Source: Anaeramoeba ignava | Lineage: Eukaryota > Metamonada > Anaeramoebidae | Assembly: GCA_028826165.1 (NCBI GenBank) | Contig: JAPDFW010000071.1 | Span: forward strand, 124,001 to 188,000 | Direction: 5' to 3' | DNA length: 64,000 nucleotides | In this document: in pieces, positions 49,301 to 56,745 of the stretch | Position numbering within the stretch: the stretch's first letter is position 1 | How the letters are laid out: each line of letters opens with the position of its first letter | Position numbers and translations under genes: made by a program | The notes under the pieces: model-generated | Told to the model about the DNA's origin: nothing | Database searches by the model: none | What the model saw: the letters and a program-made list of their open reading frames with translations, nothing else

Positions 49301-49314
49301 AAATTAATTGTCAT
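43304..49314 (-). CDS. WDR24: WDR24/Sea2, GATOR2 complex subunit
   Basis: Four exons: 49125-49314, 48940-49017, 43705-45588, 43304-43454. GATOR2 relieves GATOR1 inhibition of TORC1 at lysosomes. The N-terminal WD40 propeller reads SSIEWHTHKSFQNFIASSVN then GAVVIWRLDRE, VSWHGTNPNIIISGGQD, KLWDIRSPTQPSL, AHQGATIAADWN and GNRDCVVRAWDL, in the WDR24 order. A helical region follows (GDIQTCVYIALIL, WTQEYIDLLFRFEL), interrupted by poly-Asn (44074-44211). The C-terminal zinc module is completed only by splicing: CSFC / CTVC-NHGGHHDC / CPFGCGHQC, as in WDR24, WDR59 and MIOS. One A appears to be missing from the run at 44767-44771, where IIACTK must pass to NGDISIFN. Introns are 107 bp, 3,351 bp and 250 bp. 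Confidence 0.85.
43455..43704 (-). repeat. Last intron of WDR24, TTTTAA repeats
   Basis: 250 bp intron splitting the second cysteine codon of the zinc module (TG|T). Contains (AATTTT)n with ATAATT variants. Confidence 0.8.
44074..44211 (-). repeat. Coding poly-Asn tract in WDR24
   Basis: AAT/AAC codons with single Lys interruptions encode about 45 residues of poly-Asn. The plus-strand poly-Leu frame is a shadow. Confidence 0.9.
45589..48939 (-). repeat. 3,351 bp WDR24 intron made of ATTTATAA units
   Basis: The largest intron here (donor GTAAGA, acceptor TTTATAG on the minus strand). It is almost entirely (TTTATAAT) with TTTGTTTATAAT and AATTTATAA variants, and has no unique sequence. It lies between the first and second WD40 blades. 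Confidence 0.88.
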
Positions 49315-49432
49315 CTTAAATTAATTAAATAATTGATTAATAAAAAAAAAATTAAAAAATGATTTTTTTCATTTTTCATTTTTCATTTTTTTCATTTTTC
49401 ATTTTTATTTTCTTTTTAAAATTTAAAACAGA
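49315..49432. promoter_or_regulatory. Divergent upstream region, five TTTCATTTTT copies
   Basis: 118 bp between WDR24 and the small secreted protein. 49365-49407 holds about five consecutive T(n)CAT(n) copies oriented toward the plus gene. This is the densest occurrence of the element in the window. Confidence 0.45.
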
Positions 49433-49771
49433 ATGAAATCATTTATTCTTCTTTCAATTTTTGTTTTATTTTTAGTTTACAAATCACTTGCAGGAAATTG
49501 TGGAGATTTTGATGAAAGATGTAAAAAAATAAAAAAAAAACAATAAAAAAAACAATAAAAAAATTAAAAATTTTGATTAAAATAAAATAAAGGTTGTGTT
49601 TATCAACCAGTTAAAGGAGGAAGTCAAATGGAACAAGTTCATTTATCTTATGATCCTGATTATGTTTGTCCAAATAATTATGTTGATCAATTTGGAGATA
49701 ATTATGTTCTTTGTGTTAGTTCTTGCGTTTTTAGTGATGCGGATTGCCAATTTACTTATTGTCCACAATAA
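49433..49771 (+). CDS. Small secreted eight-cysteine protein
   Basis: Two exons (49433-49520 and 49593-49771) separated by a 72 bp intron with donor GTAAAA and acceptor TAAAG encode 88 residues. Residues 1-~20 are a clear signal peptide (SFILLSIFVLFLVY, then SLAG). The mature ~68 residues have eight cysteines at 23, 30, 31, 55, 70, 74, 81 and 86, enough for four disulfides, and are acidic with little Lys. The intron splits the Cys30 codon. I do not recognise the family; the pattern with a CC pair and a C-terminal cluster recalls small secreted effectors, but no function can be assigned. It is too short to stand out as one open frame because the intron interrupts it. Confidence 0.75.
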
Positions 49772-49986
49772 GAAAGATTCAATTCAATTCAATTTTTTTC
49801 CAATTCAATTCATTTTTTTTTCAATTCAATTCATTTTATTCAATTCAATTCAATTAAAAAAGTTTAAAAAAAGTTTTTTCTTTGTTTTTTTTTTTAGTAT
49901 TTTACTTGATAATTTGAAGAAATTAAAAAAAAAAAGATTCAATTAAAAAAAAAAGATTCAAATTAAAAAAAAGATTAAAATTTTTC
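49772..49986. other. Convergent 3' region
   Basis: 215 bp between the eight-cysteine gene and the tandem-PH gene. It contains TTCAATTCAATT repeats (49776-49858) and A/T-runs. Nothing else is seen. Confidence 0.5.
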
Positions 49987-51883
49987 TCATTTTTGTTGAA
50001 GTTGTTTTCTTTCTTTTCGAACTGCTTGAATTAAATTATTTTGTGATCTTCCTTGATAAAGATTAGAAGTTTTTCCACCTTTTTTCAATTTTAATCTTGG
50101 CATACTAATTGCTTGTTGTTTCAAAACATTTATCCATTCATTCATTAAAGATTCTTTGCAAAAAAAAAAAAAGAAGAAAAGAAAGAACAAAATTTGTTAA
50201 TACATTTCAATTTAAATAGAAATTAAAATTTGATTTAATTAATAAATACCATTTTCTGCTGCAAAATAGTGAGTTTTATCTTTTATTTCTATTCCAAATG
50301 AAAATGGAGTTTGTGTTTCACTTTCTGCTACATAAATAGATTTGGATTCCCAAAGAAGATATGTTGTTGAAGGTGTTTTAGATTGATACTTTTGTGTTGA
50401 AAAAATTTTAAGAGAATGACCAGAAACAACACAAAATTTTTTATTCCATTTTTTTCTTCTAAATAATTTGAATTTAAATTTTTAATTTTAAATAAATATA
50501 AATATAATTATAATTATAAATACGATTTTGCATTATTTTTTTGTCTCAACCAACCAGAATAATCACTTCCTTCTTTTTTATTTACCTTTATTAAAAATAA
50601 TATAATAATTTTTTTTTGAGTTAGAGTGAAATTGCTAGAATAAATATATAAAAATTTACTTGAGAAACATTTTCTAATCTTTTTGATTGTTGAAATTCTT
50701 TTGTTTTACGATAAACCAGAGTATTTAATGTTGACACCCATTCTTTCATCATCTCATAATTTTCTGCAACAAGCCAATAACTTCGAGTTGGAACTACAAT
50801 AGAAAAACAATTTTCTTTATATCCATCTTCTCCATAATTTACAATTCTAACTGTTTTAATTTCAACAAGTGGAATCACTCCTAATGGGGTTTTACTCGAC
50901 TAATGTTCATTAAATTAAATTAAATTAAATTAAATTTTGATTTTTTAATTTAAATTTTGATTTTTTAATTTGTTTACTTTTTTATCATAGTATAAAATTA
51001 GTCCTCCTTTAACTACAAAATATCTGTTTCTCCATTTATCTCTGACTTTTGAGTTGCCTCTTTTAAGAAAAACTGCTGCCATTGTGTGAGGATCATTTGA
51101 ATTAGAATTTGAATCCTGTTCAATATCTTTTTTCTTTTCTTTTTTCTTTTCTTTTTTATTTTCTTTTTTCTTTTCTTTTTTCTTTTCTTTTTGATTTAAT
51201 TCTTGGTTTAATTCTTGATTTGATTCTTGATTTGATTCTTGATTTAATTCTTGATTTAATTCTTGATTTGATTCTTGATTTGATTCTTGATTTGGAATTG
51301 GAAAATTTTTTGGTTTTTCTTTTGGAAGAGGTGGAGGTAATTTATTTGGTTTTTGATTTTCTTTTGATTCTTGATTTGATTCTTGATTTAATTCTTGGTT
51401 TAATTCTTGATTTAATTCTTGATTTAATTCTTGATTTAATTCTTGATTTAATTCTTGATTTGATTCTTGATTTGGTTCTTGATTTGGAAGTGGAAAATTT
51501 TTTGGTTTTTCTTTTGGAAGAGGTGGAGGTAATTTTTTTGGTTTTTGATTTTCTTGTGGAAATGGTGGAGGTAATTCATTTGGAATTTGTGATAATTCAT
51601 TTGGAATTTCATCTTCTAATTCATCTTGAATTTCATCTTCTAATTCATCTTGATTTTCATCTTGATTTTCATCTTCTAATTCATTTGGAATTTGAGATAA
51701 TTCATTTGGAATTTGAGATAATTCATTTGGAATTTGAGGTAAATCATTTGGAATTTGAGGTAATTCATTTGGAATTTGAGGTAAATCATTTGGAATTTCT
51801 GGTAAATCTCCAAATTGTGAAGGAAAAGAAGGTGGTGGAATGGGATTTGAAATATTAATTGTATCACTAAAATCAAAACTCAT
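49987..51883 (-). CDS. Tandem PH-domain protein with proline-rich N-terminus
   Basis: Five exons: 50978-51883, 50660-50899, 50524-50585, 50250-50458, 49987-50153; 527 residues. The first ~235 residues are disordered repeats: ELPQIPN-type units, then KLPPPLPKEKPKNFP repeated with QELNQELN tracts, ending in a Lys/Glu run. KPPPLPK-like motifs are candidate SH3 ligands. PH1 follows: AVFLKRGNSKVRDKWRNRYF then VVKGGLILYYDKK, SSKTPLGVIPL, FSIVVPTRSYWLVAENYEMM, KEWVSTLNTL. PH2: GWLRQKNNAK, KWNKKFCVVSGHSLKIF, FGIEIKDKTHYFAAEN, MNEWINVLKQQ. Each PH has its closing-helix Trp. PH domains bind phosphoinositides or proteins; the basic loop KRGNSKVRDKWRNR of PH1 is compatible with lipid binding. It is probably a membrane-recruited adaptor. 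Introns are 65-96 bp. Confidence 0.82.
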
Positions 51884-52019
51884 TTCTTTTGTGTAAAAAA
51901 TAAAAAATAATTAAAAAAAATAAAAAAAAAAAAAGAGAAAAAAAAGAGAAAAAAAAAATGAAAATAATAAAGGAGAAAAATTTTTTTTTCATTTTTTTCT
52001 TTTCATTTTTCTTTTCATA
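51884..52019. promoter_or_regulatory. Divergent upstream region of tandem-PH and PSMD14
   Basis: 136 bp. The PSMD14 side has three T(n)CAT(n) copies at 51981-52018, the last ending two bases before the ATG. The other side has A-runs with AAAAAAAATGAAAA at about 51952-51965. Confidence 0.45.
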
Positions 52020-53204
52020 ATGGATTTACAACAATTACTTCAACAATTTGGAGCTCATCAAAATCCTCAAATAGGAATAGATACACCACAAGTAGATACA
52101 GCAGAAACTGTGTACATATCATCATTATCTCTATTAAAAATGTTAAAACACGGAAGAGCAGGAGTGCCAATGGAAGTTATGGGATTAATGCTTGGTGAGT
52201 TTATCGACGATTACACTGTGCGTGTACAAGATGTGTTTGCAATGCCACAAAGCGGAACCGGTGTTTCTGTCGAGGCTGTTGACAACGTTTTCCAAACAAA
52301 AATGCTCGACATGTTAAAACAAACTGGCAGACCAGAAATTGTTGTGGGATGGTACCATTCACATCCAGGCTTTGGTCCCTGGCTATCTGGCGTTGATATA
52401 AATACGCAAATGTCTTTCGAGTCGCTGAATCCTCGATCAGTTGCAGTTGTTATTGACCCAATTCAAAGTGTGCGAGGAAAAGTGGTGATTGATGCGTTCC
52501 GAACAATTCCGCAGCAATCATTGATGATGGGCGTAGAGCCGAGACAAACAACGTCTCATTTGGGTCATTTGCAACCTCCTTCTGCAGTTGCACTTGTTCA
52601 TGGACTCAATATCCATTACTATTCTATGCCCATCAAATATCGCAAAAATGAATTTGAACAAAAAATGCTTCTTCATTTGCAAAAAAGTGACTGGATTCTT
52701 GGTTTGGAATTGAATAATTCGCTTACTCACTCACAAAAAAACATTTCTTTGTTGAAAGAAATGCTGGATTTAACAAAACAATATAATAAAAAAATCCAGG
52801 AAGAAATTCAAGACGAAAAAATAAAAGATATGGATTATTTCGAAAAACAACAAGAAAAACTCCATGAAAAAGTTTTGGCAAAGAAAAAACAACTCGAAAA
52901 CCAAGAAAAAAATGAAAATGTTGATCAGAAAAAAGATCAAGAAAATAATCAAATGGATATTGAAGTTGAAAAAAATGACGTTGACAAAAAACAAGTTGAC
53001 AAAAAACAAGCTGACAAAAAAGAAGCTGACAAAAAACAAGTTGACAAAAAAGAAGCTGAAAAAAATAAAGTCAAAAAACCTGAATCCATTAAAAATGTCG
53101 GTAAACTTGATCCTAAAAAGCATTTAGAACAATACATTGATATTCTTATGGCTAGAAATATTCAACAATCTTTAGGAACCTTTTTAAACACAGTTGTGTT
53201 TTAA
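52020..53204 (+). CDS. PSMD14: 26S proteasome lid deubiquitinase PSMD14/Rpn11
   Basis: 394 intronless residues. This JAMM metalloprotease removes ubiquitin chains as substrates enter the 26S proteasome. The zinc site is intact: Glu52 ([11 protein letters not shown]), His113 and His115 in [10 protein letters not shown], Ser123 and Asp126 in WLSGVD. The first ~255 residues match Rpn11 closely. Between this core and the conserved C-terminal helix ([18 protein letters not shown], ending NTVVF) lies an extra Lys/Glu/Asp-rich segment (~residues 265-365), including (V/A)DKK(Q/E) five-residue repeats at 52977-53065. That makes it about 80 residues longer than human PSMD14 (310 aa). The coding core is richer in G/C than its neighbours. 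Confidence 0.95.
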   Translation: MDLQQLLQQFGAHQNPQIGIDTPQVDTAETVYISSLSLLKMLKHGRAGVPMEVMGLMLGEFIDDYTVRVQDVFAMPQSGTGVSVEAVDNVFQTKMLDMLKQTGRPEIVVGWYHSHPGFGPWLSGVDINTQMSFESLNPRSVAVVIDPIQSVRGKVVIDAFRTIPQQSLMMGVEPRQTTSHLGHLQPPSAVALVHGLNIHYYSMPIKYRKNEFEQKMLLHLQKSDWILGLELNNSLTHSQKNISLLKEMLDLTKQYNKKIQEEIQDEKIKDMDYFEKQQEKLHEKVLAKKKQLENQEKNENVDQKKDQENNQMDIEVEKNDVDKKQVDKKQADKKEADKKQVDKKEAEKNKVKKPESIKNVGKLDPKKHLEQYIDILMARNIQQSLGTFLNTVVF

Positions 53205-53435
53205 TTTTACAAAAAATCTAAAAAGAAAAAACGAACGGAAAAGATTTAAATCCCACTTTTTCTTTCTCAAAAAACAAATCCATTTTTTTTCTTTCTTTTT
53301 CTTTTTCTAAATCAATAAATCCTCCAAAAATAAAAACAAAACAAAAACAAAATAAATTTGAAACAAAAAACGTTTTCGAAAATATTTTTTTTTTCTTTTT
53401 CATTTTTTTCATTTTTTTCGTTTTTATAATTAAAT
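53205..53435 (+). promoter_or_regulatory. Upstream region of the second BTB-TLDc gene
   Basis: 231 bp of mixed sequence. The last 50 bp contain TTTTTCATTTTTTTCATTTTTTTC at 53396-53419 (two CAT elements). The first part is the 3' side of PSMD14. Confidence 0.4.
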
Positions 53436-54926
53436 ATGAAAAGTACTTATCGAAATATTGCAAAATTACAAGATGATTTCACAAATCTCTTTCAAATTCA
53501 AGATGAATTTAGTGATTTTAAAATAATTATTGAAGATCCAAAAAATCCAAATGAAGAAAAAATATTTTACACTCACAGATCAATTTTGAATTGCAGAAGT
53601 GACTATTTCCAAGCACTTTTCCGTTCGAAAATGAAAGAGTACCAAGAAGGAAAAATTTTATTTAAGAATATTTCATCAAATATTATGGAAAAAATTCTTG
53701 GTTTCATTTACACTGGTTCGCTTCAAGTTACAAATGAAGATGCAGTTGAAATATTAGTTTTGGCAAAAAAATTTTTTTTTCCCGAAATTGTCAATTTTCT
53801 TGCTGACTTCATTGCAGAAAGTATTGATGTCTCAAATGTTGCTGATCTTCTCCAAATCTCGAACCAATTTGATTCGCCTGAACTTCATGTGCATTGCATT
53901 AATTTTTTAATAAAAAATTTTCAAGAGTTTTTGGATTCCCAAAATTTTAAGTATTTGAGCCAACAAGATATTCTGAATGTTTTGGACGCACCGAATCTGC
54001 GAGTCATTTCGGAATCCACACTTTTCTATTCCGTTCTTTCTTGGGGGAAATATCAGGAAAATATCCAATCAGAAAATCACGAATTAACGCAAGAAGAAAA
54101 AGAAATTCTGTCAAGAAAAATTGCTTCTTGCATCGAAAAAATCCGGTTGTGTGATATTGATATGAAAGAACTCGAAACTATTGATGGTCTCAATGTTGTT
54201 TCTTCTCAGGTCATTTCTGATCTTAAAACGTTCCACTTTTTGAGAAGTGATTTCAAGTTTTTTTCTGATTACGAAAAGATGAAATTAGACGCAATGCAAA
54301 AAGGAATAAATATCTTCACCACTCGATCCACTTTCCCAAAAGGCACCATTTTTATCAATAGGGAATGGGAATTATGGCTCAAAAAACACATTAACAACGA
54401 TAGTTTTTTCCAAGCAATGGAAATGGGATTTTCAACTACTCAAGATGGATTTAGTTGTTCTAAATTTCATTTGAATTGCGATCGGAAATCGCCTATTCTT
54501 GTTGTAATTCAAACTGAAAACAACTGTATTTTTGGAGGATTTTCGAATGTTGGATGGAATACTCTCCGAAGTTATAATTATTTCATTTCTGATCCAAATG
54601 CTTTTTGTTTTTCTTTAAAAAGAATTGATTCACAAGAGCCTGTTTTATTCCCAATAAGAAAAAATGAAAAGAGCAAAGCCATTTATTATCACGAGGAATG
54701 GGGACCAAGTTTTGGCAAGGATGTTGCTGTTTATCGTGATTTAAGAAGTGGAGAATGTTATGATTTTGGGAACACTTATAAAATTCCAAGTGAAATTAAA
54801 GATGACTCAAAAAAGATTAGAGAATTTTTGTGTGGTTCACCTTTTTGGAAAGTGAAATTTATTGATGTTTATTTTGATTCTTCTTCTGAAAAGAAAGACA
54901 ATCCATATAATTCTTATTATTATTAA
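53436..54926 (+). CDS. BTB-BACK-TLDc domain protein, second copy
   Basis: 496 intronless residues; the ATG at 53436 directly follows TATAATTAAAT. BTB at ~12-125: EFSDFKIIIED, YTHRSILNCRSDYFQALFRS, GFIYTGSLQV. BACK-like helices to ~265. TLDc from ~300 to 485: QDGFSCSKFHLNCDRKSPIL, then CIFGGFSNVGW, GPSFGKDVAVY, KVKFIDVYFDS. It shares order and many motifs (KMKEYQEGK, FGGxxxVGW, PSFGK) with the gene at 1296-2897, so the two are paralogues, but lacks the Gln/Pro linker. No frame breaks. Likely Cullin-3-type adaptor or scaffold; TLDc function is unknown here. Confidence 0.88.
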   Translation: MKSTYRNIAKLQDDFTNLFQIQDEFSDFKIIIEDPKNPNEEKIFYTHRSILNCRSDYFQALFRSKMKEYQEGKILFKNISSNIMEKILGFIYTGSLQVTNEDAVEILVLAKKFFFPEIVNFLADFIAESIDVSNVADLLQISNQFDSPELHVHCINFLIKNFQEFLDSQNFKYLSQQDILNVLDAPNLRVISESTLFYSVLSWGKYQENIQSENHELTQEEKEILSRKIASCIEKIRLCDIDMKELETIDGLNVVSSQVISDLKTFHFLRSDFKFFSDYEKMKLDAMQKGINIFTTRSTFPKGTIFINREWELWLKKHINNDSFFQAMEMGFSTTQDGFSCSKFHLNCDRKSPILVVIQTENNCIFGGFSNVGWNTLRSYNYFISDPNAFCFSLKRIDSQEPVLFPIRKNEKSKAIYYHEEWGPSFGKDVAVYRDLRSGECYDFGNTYKIPSEIKDDSKKIREFLCGSPFWKVKFIDVYFDSSSEKKDNPYNSYYY

Positions 54927-55082
54927 AAATTAAAAATTCATTTTTGGTTTTTGGTTTTTGGTTTTCGGAAAATGAAATTTATTGATTATTTCTTTTCTTT
55001 CTTTTTTAAAATGAATTTTTTTGAATTAAACGAAAAGTGAAATTTAAAAGAATTTAAAAGAATTTAAAAGAGTAATTTCTTT
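54927..55082. other. Convergent 3' region
   Basis: 156 bp with GGTTTTT and AATTTAAAAG short repeats. No gene seen. Confidence 0.45.
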
Positions 55083-56579
55083 TTAATCAAGATCATCATT
55101 ATCAATTTCAACTTTTTCAATTGGTTCTTTTTGTTCTTGATCATCATCTAATTCAACTTTAAGTTTTTCAATATCTTCTAGATTTTCTTCTTGTGGGATT
55201 TGAATATCGTGATCTTGTTCATCAAGATCATCTAAATTGTCTTCTGATTCACTTGATTCAACCTTTTATTTAAAATGTTTTTGAATTATTATTTTAAATT
55301 ATTTTTGAATTTATATTTTTTTTAAAATATTTACAGATTCTGGATCCCAATCAAAACCTTTTGGTGGTGCTTTTTTTCTCTTCATCTTCATCAACCCAAA
55401 GATTCCAATCAGCTTTAATCCAGAAAAATTTTCCTTTAATTTTTGTTAATCTTGGCCAAAATGGAGCTTTATCATTTTTCTTCAATAAAATAAATTGAAG
55501 GTTTCTTGGCTTAACTTTCCAGTTACTTTTCTTTTAATTTTATATTTTATTTATATTTATATTTATATTTATATTTATATTTATATTTATATTTATATTT
55601 ATAATTATATTTATATTTATATTTATATTTATATTTATATTTATATTTATATTTATATTTATATTTATATTTATATTTATAATTATATTTATATTTATAT
55701 TTATATTTATATTTATATTTATATTTATATTTATATTTATATTATTTATAATTTATATTTATATTTATATTTATATTTATATTTATATTTATATTTATGT
55801 TTATATTTATATTTTTATTTATATTTATATTTATATTTATATTTATATTTATATTTATGTTTATTTATATTTTATATTTATATTTATATTTATATTTATA
55901 TTTATATTTATATTTATATTTATATTTATATTTATATTTATATTTATATTTATATTTTATTTTATATTTATATTTATATTTATATTTTATTTATATTTAT
56001 ATTTATATTTTATGTTTTGTTATATTTATATTTATATTTATATTTATATTTATATTTATATTTATATTATTTATATTTATATTTATATTTATATTTATAT
56101 TTATATTTATATTTATATTTATATTTATATTTATATTTATATTTATATTTATATTTATATTTATATTTATATTTATAATTAGATTTATATTTATATTTAT
56201 AATTATATTTATATTTATATTTATATTTATATTTATATTTATATTTATAATTAGATTTATATTTAATTTTCGGAAAATAATTTTAAAAAAAAAAACAAAC
56301 TCCAGATTCAATTTCTTCAAAAAATTCAAGATCAAAAGCATAGCTTTTATGATCAGGACCACCTAAACCAGAAAAAACAAGTTTTGAATCAGATAATTCA
56401 ATTTTTTCATCAGAAATATCATTGAGTTGAACAGTCAAAAACAATCTATCTTTTCTTTGAGCCCAAATAATATTAGGAATACTAATAAAAGATTTGAACG
56501 AAAATTAAATTGAAATTTGAAATTTGAAATTGAATTGAATTGAATTGAATTTGATTTGAATTGAATTAACAAACCTCAT
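55083..56579 (-). CDS. PTGES3: p23/Sba1 Hsp90 co-chaperone
   Basis: Four exons: 56575-56579 (only ATGAG), 56301-56481, 55335-55530, 55083-55262. p23 binds ATP-bound Hsp90 and stabilises client complexes. The CS domain reads [58 protein letters not shown], then the hallmark FWPRLTK and [15 protein letters not shown], matching p23 WPRLTKERAKLNWL and WKDWEDD. The C-terminal 60 residues are acidic ([19 protein letters not shown]), as in all p23 tails. One surplus base in the T7 run at 55371-55377 breaks the frame just after DEDEE; the other frame gives [13 protein letters not shown]. Introns are 93, 770 and 72 bp. Confidence 0.85.
55531..56300 (-). repeat. p23 intron 2, (ATTTAT)n
   Basis: 770 bp intron made of a TTATAT/ATTTAT hexamer with few variants. 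Every frame stays open as Ile-Tyr, Phe-Ile or Asn-Ile strings, which are not genes. Confidence 0.88.
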
Positions 56580-56745
56580 TTTTTTTTAATTATTTAAATG
56601 AATAGAAAAAAAAAAGAAAGGAAAAAAATGATTTTAAAAAAAACAAAAATAATAAAAAAAAATTTTTTTTTTTGCTTTTTTCTTTTTTTTTTTCTTTTTA
56701 GTAAAATTTTTTTTGTTTAATTTTTGTCTTTTCCTGATTTCCAAA
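56580..56745 (-). promoter_or_regulatory. p23 upstream region
   Basis: 166 bp of A/T-runs between the p23 start and the TMEM104-like stop on the same strand. GGAAAAAAATGA (coding-strand TCATTTTTTTCC) lies at about 56620-56632. Confidence 0.35.

Noticed and set aside
55495-56366. Ile-Tyr, Phe-Ile and Asn-Ile repeat frames
   Set aside because: These translate the (ATTTAT)n intron of p23; the splice ends and conserved p23 exons on both sides explain the region.
43304-56579. A functional cluster of WDR24, TELO2 and p23 as one TOR/Hsp90 operon
   Set aside because: Genes lie on both strands with unrelated genes between them and separate promoter-like elements; the theme is probably coincidence.
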